From JAIBJN01 sp963838795 (GTDB lineage: Bacteria; Actinomycetota; Thermoleophilia; Gaiellales; Gaiellaceae), in assembly GCA_963838795.1 (NCBI GenBank), contig CAWISL010000011.1, positions 1 to 64,000 on the forward strand: 64,000 nt of DNA. Direction: 5' to 3'. Each line of letters starts with the position of its first letter. The first letter of the stretch is position 1. The notes under the pieces were generated by a model. That model was not told the DNA's origin. It ran no database searches and saw nothing but the letters and a program-made list of their open reading frames with translations. Positions 34,756 to 42,860 of this stretch are shown piece after piece. The position numbers and the translations under genes were made by a program.

Positions 34756-35661
34756 ATGCGCAAGACACTCGCTCTGCTGCTGCTCGTCGCGCTCCTCGGC
34801 GTGACGGCGGCCTGCGGGAGCGACGACGACGAGGCGGCGACCGAGCCTGCCGCGACTGAGCAGGAGACGGACACGGGAGCTGTCGCCGAGGCGGACCCGT
34901 GCGCCAAGGACGAGCTCGGGACCGTCGTCGACGGCTCGCTCACGATCGCGACTGACAACCCTGCCTTCCCGCCGTGGTTCCAGGACGCCGAAGGAGCTCC
35001 GTGGGATCCAACCGGCCCGCCGACCGACCAGGGCTACGAGGCCGCGGTGTCCTACGCGGTCGCGGAGCAGCTCGGCTTCGGCCCGGACGAGGTCCGCTGG
35101 GTGGTCGTCCCCTTCAACAACATCTTCAAGCCCGGGCCCAAGGACTTCGATTTCGACATCAACCAGGTCTCCTACCTGCCCAAGCGCGACGAGGCGGTCG
35201 ACTTCAGCGACTCCTACTACGACACCGAGCAGGCCGTCGTCACGCTGAAGAGCTCGGAGTTCGCCGGCGCGTCCTCCCTGGCCGATCTCGCGGACGCGAA
35301 GCTCGGCGCCCAGATCGGGACGACGAGCTACGACGCGATCGTCGAGCAGATCCAGCCAAGTCAGGATCCGGCGGTCTTCGACACGAACAACGACGCCATC
35401 TCGGCCCTGAAGAACGAGCAGATCGACGGGATCGTCGTCGACTTCCCGACCTCCCTCTACGTCACGGCCGTCCAGGTTCCAAACGCAAAGGCGGTCGGAC
35501 GGCTGCCGGCCGGCGAGGAATACTTCGGGCTCGTCTTCGAGGAGGGGAACCCGCTCCGGGACTGCGTCAACGAGGCGCTCGCGGCGCTCCAGGCGGACGG
35601 CTCGATCGCGCAGTTCCAGGAGGAGTGGATCAACGCGTCCGCTCCGCCCGTCCTCGAGTAG
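34756..35661 (+). CDS. polar amino-acid ABC transporter, substrate-binding lipoprotein
   Basis: This 301-residue solute-binding protein of the SBP_bac_3 type has a lipobox (LLGVTAACGSDD) followed by a low-complexity acidic linker. Its bilobed domain has DGSLTIATDNPAFPPWFQ at the start, the ligand-site segment FDFDINQVSYLPKR and GTTSYDAIVEQI near the hinge. It captures an amino acid outside the membrane and delivers it to the permease at 35669. Which amino acid cannot be read. Confidence 0.9.
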   Translation: MRKTLALLLLVALLGVTAACGSDDDEAATEPAATEQETDTGAVAEADPCAKDELGTVVDGSLTIATDNPAFPPWFQDAEGAPWDPTGPPTDQGYEAAVSYAVAEQLGFGPDEVRWVVVPFNNIFKPGPKDFDFDINQVSYLPKRDEAVDFSDSYYDTEQAVVTLKSSEFAGASSLADLADAKLGAQIGTTSYDAIVEQIQPSQDPAVFDTNNDAISALKNEQIDGIVVDFPTSLYVTAVQVPNAKAVGRLPAGEEYFGLVFEEGNPLRDCVNEALAALQADGSIAQFQEEWINASAPPVLE

Positions 35662-35668
35662 CGCTCCC

Positions 35669-36481
35669 TTGAGACCCGGCGCCTCCGGGCGGCGAAGCAC
35701 GCTAATCGCGCTGGCGAGCACGATCGTGTTCACCGCGGTCGTCGCGTTCGTGGTCACGAGCGCGCCCGGCTGGCCCGAGGTCAAGCGGCAGTTCTTCAAC
35801 GGCGAGGTCTTCCGGGACTCCCTCGAGGTGATCCCCGAGGCGTTCCTCCTCAACATCAAGATCTTCCTCGTCGCGGAGCTGCTCATCCTCCCCTTCGCGC
35901 TCCTGATCGCCATCCTTCGGAGCCTTCAAGGCCCTGTGTTCTTCCCGCTGAGGGCGTTTGCGGTCGTGTACGCGGACCTCTTCCGCGGGATCCCGACCAT
36001 CCTCGTCATCTACATGCTCGGCTTCGGCATCCCGGCGCTCGGGCTGTCGGGGGTCCCCATCGACCCGCTCTTCTGGGGCGTCGTCGCGCTCGTGCTCGTC
36101 TACTCCGCCTACGTGAGCGAGGTCTACCGCGCGGGCATCGAGTCCGTGCACCCGAGCCAGGAGGCGGCTGCGCGCTCGCTCGGTCTCACGCATGCCAAGT
36201 CCCTGCGGTTCGTCGTGCTGCCGCAGGCCGTGCGCAGGGTGATCCCGCCGCTTCTCAACGACTTCATCGGCCTCCAGAAGGACACCGCGCTCGTCGGCCT
36301 GCTCGGGGTCGTGGAAGCCTTCCGCCAGTCTCAGATCGAGGTGGCGGCGACCTTCAACTACACGCCCTACCTCGTCACGGCGATCCTGTTCATCCTCCTG
36401 ACGATTCCGCTCGCCCGGCTCACCGACTGGCTCGTGGCGCGCGACCGGCGCCGGCAGCTCGCCACCGGCGGCTTGCGATGA
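35669..36481 (+). CDS. polar amino-acid ABC transporter, permease
   Basis: This 270-residue membrane protein of the HisM/GlnP type has five to six transmembrane helices. The EAA loop SQEAAARSLGLTHAKSLRF contacts the ATPase. The TTG start at 35669 lies 7 bp after the binding-protein stop, and the end overlaps the ATPase start by 4 bp (ATGA). A single permease gene implies a homodimer. Confidence 0.9.
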   Translation: MRPGASGRRSTLIALASTIVFTAVVAFVVTSAPGWPEVKRQFFNGEVFRDSLEVIPEAFLLNIKIFLVAELLILPFALLIAILRSLQGPVFFPLRAFAVVYADLFRGIPTILVIYMLGFGIPALGLSGVPIDPLFWGVVALVLVYSAYVSEVYRAGIESVHPSQEAAARSLGLTHAKSLRFVVLPQAVRRVIPPLLNDFIGLQKDTALVGLLGVVEAFRQSQIEVAATFNYTPYLVTAILFILLTIPLARLTDWLVARDRRRQLATGGLR

Positions 36482-37230
36482 CGGACGCGGCCGCGCTCCG
36501 CCTCGAGGGCGTCAGGAAGTCCTTCGGCAAGCACGAGGTGCTGAAGGGAATCGACCTGGAGCTCGCTCCCCACGAGGTCGTCTGCCTGATCGGGGCCTCC
36601 GGGTCCGGGAAGTCGACGCTCCTTCGCTGCGTCAACCTCCTGGAGCCGATCGACGAGGGGCGCGTCGTTCTCGGCGGCGACGAAATCACCGCGCCGGGCG
36701 TCGACCCCAACCGCGTCCGGCGCCGCATCGGCATCGTCTTCCAGGCCTTCAACCTCTTCCCGCACATGACGGTGCTCCGGAACGTGACCCTCGGCCCGAC
36801 CCAGGCGCTCGGAAGGCCCCGCGCCGAGGCCGAGGCGGAAGCGCTCGAGCTCCTCGGACGCTTCGGGCTCGCCGACCGCGCCGGCGACTACCCGGACCGG
36901 CTGTCGGGCGGCCAGCAGCAGCGCGTGGCGATCGTGCGCGCGCTGGCGATGCAGCCCGAGCTGATGCTGCTCGACGAGGTGACGAGCGCCCTCGACCCGG
37001 AGCTCGTCGCCGAGGTGCTCAGCGTCATCCGTGAGCTCGCCGAGGGCGGCATGACGATGCTGATCGCGACGCACGAGATGTCCTTCGCGCGCGACATCGC
37101 CGTTCGCGTGTGCTTTCTCGACGAGGGCGTGATCCTCGAACAGGGTGATCCCGAGCAGATCTTCACGGCGCCGCGAGAGCCCAGGACGCAGCAGTTCCTC
37201 CAGCGGATCGTCGCCGCCGGCCGCCTCTAG
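36478..37230 (+). CDS. polar amino-acid ABC transporter, ATP-binding protein
   Basis: This 250-residue ABC ATPase has Walker A GASGSGKST near residue 40, Q-loop VFQAFNLFPHMT, signature LSGGQQQR, Walker B LMLLDEVTSALD and the switch histidine in IATHEMSFA. It closely matches the GlnQ/HisP type. It ends the three-gene transporter operon and converges on a secreted peptidase-like gene with only 3 bp between the stops. Confidence 0.93.
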   Translation: MTDAAALRLEGVRKSFGKHEVLKGIDLELAPHEVVCLIGASGSGKSTLLRCVNLLEPIDEGRVVLGGDEITAPGVDPNRVRRRIGIVFQAFNLFPHMTVLRNVTLGPTQALGRPRAEAEAEALELLGRFGLADRAGDYPDRLSGGQQQRVAIVRALAMQPELMLLDEVTSALDPELVAEVLSVIRELAEGGMTMLIATHEMSFARDIAVRVCFLDEGVILEQGDPEQIFTAPREPRTQQFLQRIVAAGRL

Positions 37231-37233
37231 GAA

Positions 37234-38865
37234 CTACAGCAGCTTTCCTCGGAGCTCGAAGACGCGGTGGTCGTCGCGGGGGCGCCCCCAGCAGGAGTAG
37301 GCCGGTGGTCCGGGGGAGGTCCAGCACTGTGCCATTCGGGTGCTCCCGTTCGAGAGCGCGACCTCGATGCGCTTGACGACCCCGTGCCCGAAGCGCGTGG
37401 TGCCGCGCGCCTCTCCCTGCCCGTTCCGCTGCAGCCGGCGAGTGCTGGTGGAGCCGTCCGCCCTGATGATGATCAGCGTCGCCGCGGCGCCGTTCTCGGG
37501 CAGCCGGGCGACCACGCGGAGTCTCGCGCCGGACGCGACCTGCTGTCGCGGCCTGAAGGCGACGAAGCGCGACGACAGATGGTCGATCCTCCAGCGCCGC
37601 CAACCGGTGTCTCGGCTCTGCCGGCCGATCGTGAAGGTCTTCGCCAGCGGAGGAGTGGGGTAGCCGGCGTCCTCGGCGTCGATGTAGTCGAGCAGGCGGT
37701 TCGTGGACGCGAAGCCCGCGAACACGTCCGCGAAGCCCAGTCCGCGCTCGGTGAGCTCGTGGCGGACCGCCTGGAGCGAGTAGTCGTCGGCAGGCTCGTC
37801 TCCGGAGTCGGGATTCTGCGGCGTGGGATCGAAGACGTCCGCGCGCTCCCAGATCTCGCGGAGGATGGCGGGGTCGCCCCCGATCTTCTCTTCCAGGAAG
37901 CGCCAGAAGATCCACGCGCCGTACTCGGAGTTCCCGAAGCCCCCTCGGTCGAGCGGCGAGCTGGGCCGGGACAGAGGGCTCCAGGACGAGAGGAAGCTAA
38001 CGTTGTCGTCGATCGCCGGGTAGACGGTCTCCTCCATGTTCGTCGCGGCGCCCTCGAGCAGCCAGTGGTCCTCGCCGAAGTCGTAGGCGGCCTGCGAGGC
38101 GTGGTGAAACTCGTGCGCGGAGGTGACCTGCAGGAACTCCTCGGGCGTGTGGGAAGAGCCGAACTCCTCGTAGTCGTTGTCGACGACGCAGTAGACCGGC
38201 GGCGTCAAGCTGCCGCTGAGCGAGTCGCAGTAGCCGAACACGCCGTCTGCGCCCAGGTCGAGGATGTAGACGTCGAGCTTGCGCTTGTCCAAGCCCGCCG
38301 GGCCGTCGGTCTGATTCGACGAGCCGTCGAACCGAGGCGGTCGATAGCCGAGCACGTCGATCTCCGCGCTCCAGACGTCCTCCCAGGTCTCCTGCACCGT
38401 GGCCACCCACTCGGCGGTCGCCGCGTCCCGTGTCGTCTCCACCCAGTGGAAGCACATGTCCGCTCCGCACGTGAAGCTGGAAGCAGTCGAATACGCATGC
38501 GTGAAGTCCGGAACGCCTCCGTCGGTTGGACGGGCGAGGATCGCCTCGGCGAGCGCGCGATCCGCGCCTGGCAGGTCGCTCGCGCGGAGGGCCAGGTCGC
38601 GGAGGATGAGGGTGGCGTCACGCGGCCGCGGGCGCTCGACGTCGCCGAAGTTCCGGCGGACCGTGCCCAGCTGGAAGATGCTGCGCGCGCGTTCGAGGAC
38701 GTACTCGGCCTCCGTGAGCTCCCCCGTCTCGAGCGCCCGGGTCAGGGCGTCGTCGGCGACAGGCACCGGGGGCGGGAGCACGGGCCCGGCCTCCTGTGCC
38801 GAGGCAGGAGCCGCGGTTGCGAGCAGGAGCGCGGTGAGGCAAGCCGTCCGGCCCAGACCTCGCAT
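37234..38865 (-). CDS. secreted zincin, MXAN_6640-like putative metallopeptidase
   Basis: The protein of 543 residues (553 if the ATG at 38895 is used) has a signal peptide (CLTALLLATAAPASA). A central region contains VTSAHEFHHASQAAYD, an HExxH zinc motif, followed about 20 residues on by WLLEGAATNMEE, whose glutamate could be the third ligand. Cysteine pairs fit an extracellular location. The layout matches the MXAN_6640 family of putative metalloproteases. It is the third exported metallopeptidase type within 10 kb. Confidence 0.8.
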   Translation of the reverse strand: MRGLGRTACLTALLLATAAPASAQEAGPVLPPPVPVADDALTRALETGELTEAEYVLERARSIFQLGTVRRNFGDVERPRPRDATLILRDLALRASDLPGADRALAEAILARPTDGGVPDFTHAYSTASSFTCGADMCFHWVETTRDAATAEWVATVQETWEDVWSAEIDVLGYRPPRFDGSSNQTDGPAGLDKRKLDVYILDLGADGVFGYCDSLSGSLTPPVYCVVDNDYEEFGSSHTPEEFLQVTSAHEFHHASQAAYDFGEDHWLLEGAATNMEETVYPAIDDNVSFLSSWSPLSRPSSPLDRGGFGNSEYGAWIFWRFLEEKIGGDPAILREIWERADVFDPTPQNPDSGDEPADDYSLQAVRHELTERGLGFADVFAGFASTNRLLDYIDAEDAGYPTPPLAKTFTIGRQSRDTGWRRWRIDHLSSRFVAFRPRQQVASGARLRVVARLPENGAAATLIIIRADGSTSTRRLQRNGQGEARGTTRFGHGVVKRIEVALSNGSTRMAQCWTSPGPPAYSCWGRPRDDHRVFELRGKLL

Positions 38866-38936
38866 CGGTGATCCCGCTTGCCGCATCTGCCGCATGAAAC
38901 TCTACTGAAACCTTCGGCATCGACGGGACCCGCCGT

Positions 38937-38942
38937 TAGACT
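38937..38942 (+). promoter_or_regulatory. -10 hexamer of a probable near-leaderless promoter (thyX)
   Basis: TAGACT ends 8 nt before the GTG start of thyX at 38951, with no ribosome binding site between. Confidence 0.4.
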
Positions 38943-38950
38943 CGTTCGCG

Positions 38951-39661
38951 GTGAGCACCGCGTCCGCTTCTCTCCCCACCGACCGCACGATCGAGGTCCT
39001 GGACCACGGGTTCGTGAGGCTCGACGAGGCGATGGCGAGCGACCTCTCGGTCGTCAACGCCGCCCGCGTGAGCTTCGCCCGGCGCAAGGAGGAGATGGAC
39101 GACGGCGACGCGGGGCTAATCCGTTTCCTGCTCCGCGAGAGGCACGGCACTCCCTTCGAGCACAACGCCTTCCGCTTCCATATCCGGGCGCCGATCTTCG
39201 TCGTGCGCGAATGGATGCGCCACCGCGTCGGCTCCTTCAACGAGTTCAGCATGCGCTACGCAAAGGCGACCGACGACTTCTACGTGCCCGACGCCGACGA
39301 CGTCCGCACGCAGGTCGGGAAGCCCGGGTCATACTCCTTCGAGCCCGTGGACGCCGAGCTGGCCGAGACGACCCGCGACGAGCTGAATGACGTGTACGAG
39401 GCGGCCTACGCGGCCTACGAGCGGCTGGTCGAGCAGGGCGTGGCGAGGGAGCTCGCGCGTGCGGTGATGCCCGTCGGCGCCTATACCGAGTTCTACTGGA
39501 CGGTCAACGCGCGCTCGCTCATGAACTTCGTCTCCCTGCGAGCCTCCGAGACCGCGCAGCGCGAGATCCGGCGGTACGCCGACGCGTGCGAGCGCTTTCT
39601 CGCCGACGAGATGCCGGTCACCTACGAAGCCTTCGTCGCGGCTGGGCGCATCGCTCCCTAG
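38951..39661 (+). CDS. thyX: flavin-dependent thymidylate synthase ThyX
   Basis: This 236-residue ThyX has the diagnostic RHRVGSFNEFSMRY motif (RHR followed by the active-site serine) near residue 92. It makes dTMP from dUMP using FADH2 and methylene-tetrahydrofolate. The GTG start at 38951 follows a -10-like TAGACT closely. Its TAG stop shares CTAG with the convergent anti-sigma gene. The type IB GTP cyclohydrolase nearby (42854) supplies folate precursors in the same metabolic area. Confidence 0.95.
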   Translation: MSTASASLPTDRTIEVLDHGFVRLDEAMASDLSVVNAARVSFARRKEEMDDGDAGLIRFLLRERHGTPFEHNAFRFHIRAPIFVVREWMRHRVGSFNEFSMRYAKATDDFYVPDADDVRTQVGKPGSYSFEPVDAELAETTRDELNDVYEAAYAAYERLVEQGVARELARAVMPVGAYTEFYWTVNARSLMNFVSLRASETAQREIRRYADACERFLADEMPVTYEAFVAAGRIAP

Positions 39662-40263
39662 GAACTCGGGATCGCCGCCGTGAGGAGGGGCTGAGGATCC
39701 TCCCGGTCGCCCGCCGAGATGATCCACGCGTCGAAGTCGCGGAAGTCGTAGGAGACCGTCATGTGGACGGTGGTCGTCTCCTCGCCGACGGCGAAGTACC
39801 CGCAGGTAGCGGCCCACTCTCCGTCGCGCTCGAGCCAGAGGGCGTAGTACTCGTCGGGGTCGAGCGCTGGAAGCCCGGAGACGTCGACGAGGAGCTCGAC
39901 GTTTCCGGAGCCCTCGTCGCGATCGCCGACCTTGACCAGGGCCTCGGCCCCGGGCGCGCTCGCCGTCGGCGCCATCTCCACGGTGTAATCAGGCTCGAAC
40001 CTGCTTCCCGCCCAGTGTCCGATCCCGAAGGCCGCAGCCGCGAGCACGGCCGCGAAGGCGAGCGCCAGGGCCAGGCGGCGGACGCGATGCGCGCCCCTGG
40101 CGGCGAGAGGAACCTCGGCGACGGCTGCGGTCAGGGTCGCGGGCACGTCGTGCGGCGGCGCGGGCACCCGGCGGAGCATCGCGTCCACGCCCCGGAGCTG
40201 CTCCAGCTCCTCGGACGGAAGCTCGCCGCCGACCAGGTCGCGGAGGTCCGGAGGCTCTCTCAT
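39658..40263 (-). CDS. RskA-type anti-sigma factor
   Basis: This 201-residue protein has a short cytoplasmic N-terminus with little of a zinc-binding motif, one transmembrane helix (LALALAFAAVLAAAAFGIG), and an extracellular domain with the anti-sigma-K segments LPALDPDEYYALWLERDG and TTTVHMTVSYDFRDFDAW. It would hold the ECF sigma factor encoded upstream at the membrane until proteolysis frees it. The ATG overlaps the sigma gene stop (ATGA). Confidence 0.88.
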   Translation of the reverse strand: MREPPDLRDLVGGELPSEELEQLRGVDAMLRRVPAPPHDVPATLTAAVAEVPLAARGAHRVRRLALALAFAAVLAAAAFGIGHWAGSRFEPDYTVEMAPTASAPGAEALVKVGDRDEGSGNVELLVDVSGLPALDPDEYYALWLERDGEWAATCGYFAVGEETTTVHMTVSYDFRDFDAWIISAGDREDPQPLLTAAIPSS

Positions 40264-40814
40264 GCCCGAACCTCGTCTAGCAGGCCGGCCAGACGGGACA
40301 GCCCCGTGCGAGTCCTCGTCTTGACCGTCCCCAGCGGGACATCCAGGTAGCTTGCGATCTCCGCCTGGGAGAGTCCGCTCCAGTAGGCGAGCTCGAGCAC
40401 GGCGCGCTCGCGCTCCGGGAGCTGCTCGAGCGCGCTGTGCACCCGCCACGCGAGCCAGGCGCCCTCGGCCTGCTCGTCCGGCCCGGCCTCGGCGCTCGCC
40501 TCCTCGGGAACCTCGACCGCTGGCTCCCGCCGTTGCCGAGCTCGATCGACGATGGCGTGGCGCGCCACCGCGTAGAGCCAGGCGGAGGCCGAGCCGCGCT
40601 CGGGCCGATAGCTGCGTGCCGACCGCCACACCGCGGTGAAGGTCTCCTGGGCAGCCTCCTCCGCACGGCCGCTGTCGCCGAGCTGCCGTACGGCCATCGC
40701 CAACACGGGGCGCGCGAAGCGCCGGTAGAGCTCGGTGAACGCGTCCCGATCCCCGCCGGCGACGCGTTCGAGCAGCCGGGAGTCGCTCTCGGCGGTTGCC
40801 ACTGCGACAGACAT
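40260..40814 (-). CDS. ECF-family RNA polymerase sigma factor
   Basis: This 184-residue SigK-like ECF sigma factor has region 2 (FTELYRRFARPVLAMAVRQL to AWLYAVARHAIVDRARQ) and region 4 (LPERERAVLELAYWSGL, SQAEIASYLDVPLGTVKTR). The start is ATG 40814 (MSVAVATAESD); an ATG at 40838 is possible. A GGAAAC / CGTATT pair upstream (about 40825-40855, minus strand) resembles ECF promoters, so autoregulation is plausible. It is paired with the anti-sigma gene downstream. Confidence 0.9.
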   Translation of the reverse strand: MSVAVATAESDSRLLERVAGGDRDAFTELYRRFARPVLAMAVRQLGDSGRAEEAAQETFTAVWRSARSYRPERGSASAWLYAVARHAIVDRARQRREPAVEVPEEASAEAGPDEQAEGAWLAWRVHSALEQLPERERAVLELAYWSGLSQAEIASYLDVPLGTVKTRTRTGLSRLAGLLDEVRA

Positions 40815-40869
40815 ATGCCACGGCAATACGAAACTCAACCCCGCTCCGGTTTCCTACGGGCGCTCGCCC

Positions 40870-41523
40870 CTACCGAAGCAGCCGGCCGCCGTCGACGACG
40901 AGCGACGTCCCGGTGACGAACGGCGCCCGGACGAGATAGGCAACCGCCTCGGCGACGTCGCCTGGAGAGCCGATCGCGCCGAGCAGGGTCTCGGCCGCGC
41001 GCCGCTCCTCCTGGCCCGCCTTGACAGCGACGGGGCCCGGGGCGATCCCGCAGACGCGCACGTCCGGCGCGAGGGCGCGCGCCAGCACGCGGGTCAGCAT
41101 CGCCTGCGCGGCCTTCGCGGCGCAGTGGGGCGCAAAGGAGGGCCAGGGCTGGTAGGCGGCCACGTCCTCGACCAGGATCAGAAGGCCGAGGCTCGACGCG
41201 CGCAGGTGCGGCGCGGCCGCCTGCGCCACGAAGAAGCTGCCCTTCGCGGTGGCGCCGAACGCGGCGTCCCACTGCTCCTCCGTGACCTCCTCGACCGGCC
41301 TGGGCTCGAAGCCGTCGCCGGCCGCGTGGACGACGAGGTCGAGGCCGCCGAGCTCCGCGGCCGTGCGCTCGACCAGTTGGCGGGCCGCGCCCGGATCGGA
41401 CACGTCCCCGTGGCGGCGCCCGGCAGCCAGGACGCGGAGCCCGTCTGCTTCGAGCCGTGCGGCGACGGCGCTCCCCACACGCCCGGTGCCGCCGGTGACG
41501 AGTGCAGCGAGGGAGTCGGTCAC
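40870..41523 (-). CDS. SDR family oxidoreductase
   Basis: This 217-residue short-chain dehydrogenase has VTGGTGRVGSAVAARLEADG at the N-terminus and the HAAGDG motif. The usual YxxxK is replaced by FAPHCAAKAA: the lysine is kept but the tyrosine position holds H, so catalysis may be altered. The GTG start at 41523 has a -10-like TATCGT 7 nt upstream, suggesting a leaderless message. It is divergent from the superoxide dismutase gene. Substrate unknown. Confidence 0.82.
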   Translation of the reverse strand: MTDSLAALVTGGTGRVGSAVAARLEADGLRVLAAGRRHGDVSDPGAARQLVERTAAELGGLDLVVHAAGDGFEPRPVEEVTEEQWDAAFGATAKGSFFVAQAAAPHLRASSLGLLILVEDVAAYQPWPSFAPHCAAKAAQAMLTRVLARALAPDVRVCGIAPGPVAVKAGQEERRAAETLLGAIGSPGDVAEAVAYLVRAPFVTGTSLVVDGGRLLR

Positions 41524-41530
41524 CCAGGGA

Positions 41531-41536
41531 ACGATA
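41531..41536 (-). promoter_or_regulatory. -10 hexamer of a probable leaderless promoter (SDR gene)
   Basis: TATCGT on the minus strand ends 7 nt before the GTG start at 41523. Confidence 0.4.
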
Positions 41537-41575
41537 AGCTCCCGCGCGCGTAGACGAGTCGACGGAAAGGCTGGC

Positions 41576-42196
41576 ATGGCGACCTTGGCTTTCAATCGGG
41601 CGGAGATCGCGGCGCGCGAGCTCAAGCCCGAGCTGCTCGAGATGGACGGCATCTCCCGCGCCTCGGTCGAGGCGCACTACAAGCTCTACGAGGGCTACGT
41701 CGCGAAGCGGAACGAGATCCTGGCGAAGCTCGGCGAGGTCGACCTCGCCGCGGCGAACCAGGTCTACTCCGAGATTCGGGCGCTCAAGGTCGACCTCACG
41801 TTCGCCATCGGCGGGGTCAAGAACCACGAGGTCTACTTCGAGCACCTCGGCGGCGGGGGCGGAAATCCTGACGGGGCAATCGGCGCCCTGATCGAGCGGG
41901 ACTTCGGCAGCGCCGACGACTGGCGCGCCGACCTCAAGGCGACGGGCATGGCCGGCCGCGGCTGGGCCTGGACGGCATACGACTTCGACGAGCAGCGCCT
42001 CTTCAACTACGTCGGCGACGCCCAGAACACGTTCCCGATCTGGAACACGGCGCCGCTCGTCGCGCTCGACGTCTACGAGCACGCCTACTTCCTCGACTAC
42101 CAGACCGACCGCGCGTCCTACATCGAGGCCTTTTTCGGAAACCTCGACTGGGACGTCGTCAACGGCTGGGTCGAGTCGTACGCTATTCAGCTCTGA
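41576..42196 (+). CDS. superoxide dismutase, Fe/Mn family
   Basis: This 206-residue Fe/Mn superoxide dismutase has metal ligands in the N-terminal ISRASVEAHYKLYEGY and VKNHEVYFEHLGG segments and in DVYEHAYFLDYQ near the C-terminus. The GWAWTAYDF segment is typical. It disproportionates superoxide in the cytoplasm. An ATG with GGAAAGG upstream starts it, and the stop overlaps the CTG start of plsY. Confidence 0.93.
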   Translation: MATLAFNRAEIAARELKPELLEMDGISRASVEAHYKLYEGYVAKRNEILAKLGEVDLAAANQVYSEIRALKVDLTFAIGGVKNHEVYFEHLGGGGGNPDGAIGALIERDFGSADDWRADLKATGMAGRGWAWTAYDFDEQRLFNYVGDAQNTFPIWNTAPLVALDVYEHAYFLDYQTDRASYIEAFFGNLDWDVVNGWVESYAIQL

Positions 42197-42849
42197 CCGA
42201 CCTGCTCCTCATCGCCGTCGGCTACCTGCTCGGCAGCATGCCCTGGGCGTACTGGCTCCCGCGGCTTCTCCGCGGCGTCGACATCCGCACGCTGGGGAGC
42301 GGGAATCCCGGCGCGACGAACGTCTGGCGGACGCTCGGCTTCAGGTTCGGGATCGCGGTCGCGCTCCTCGACATCGCCAAGGGCGCGGTGGCGGCGTTGC
42401 TCGGCCTCGCCTTCGGGGGCGACCTCGTCGGCGTGCTCGCGGGAGTCGCGGCCATGGTCGGTCACTGGCGGCCGCTCTTCCTGGGCTTCGCCCGCGGGGG
42501 GAAGATGGTGGCGACCACCGGCGGCGTCGCCCTCGCCCTCGCGCCGCTGCCGGCCCTGGCGGCGGGCGGGGTCTGGATGGTCGTCTTCTTTGCGATGCGC
42601 TATGCCTCGTTGGCCTCGATCCTGGCGGCGATCTCGCTTCCGCTCTTTGCGCTCCTGTTCGGAGAGTCGTGGCCGATCGTGGCCTTCACCGCGGGCGCGG
42701 CGCTGGCGATCATCGTCCTCCACCGGACGAACATCCGGCGCCTGCTGGCCGGCGAGGAGAACCGCATCGAGCTTCGCCGCCCGCGTTTTGGACGCGCCGG
42801 CCCGGGGTCGTCCCCTCCGAGCCCGCCTCTGAGCTCGAACCGCGTCTGA
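42193..42849 (+). CDS. plsY: glycerol-3-phosphate acyltransferase PlsY
   Basis: This integral membrane acyltransferase of about 218 residues uses acyl-phosphate to acylate glycerol 3-phosphate, the first step of phospholipid synthesis. The three loop motifs are visible: GSMPWAYWL, the phosphate-binding GSGNPGATNVWR and GHWRPLFLGFARGGKMVATT. The usual N-terminal helix is present only if translation starts at CTG 42193, overlapping the SOD stop (CTGA). The first ATG (42238) would cut into the first motif, so a CTG start is likely. Confidence 0.88.
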   Translation: MTDLLLIAVGYLLGSMPWAYWLPRLLRGVDIRTLGSGNPGATNVWRTLGFRFGIAVALLDIAKGAVAALLGLAFGGDLVGVLAGVAAMVGHWRPLFLGFARGGKMVATTGGVALALAPLPALAAGGVWMVVFFAMRYASLASILAAISLPLFALLFGESWPIVAFTAGAALAIIVLHRTNIRRLLAGEENRIELRRPRFGRAGPGSSPPSPPLSSNRV

Positions 42850-42860
42850 GCGCTCAGACG
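42843..42860. terminator. 18-bp palindrome carrying both convergent stop codons
   Basis: CGTCTGAGCGCTCAGACG is a perfect palindrome between plsY and folE2. Both genes end in GTC TGA inside it, one on each strand. It could fold as a 7-bp stem with a 4-nt loop and act as a compact bidirectional terminator; there is no U-run. Confidence 0.5.
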
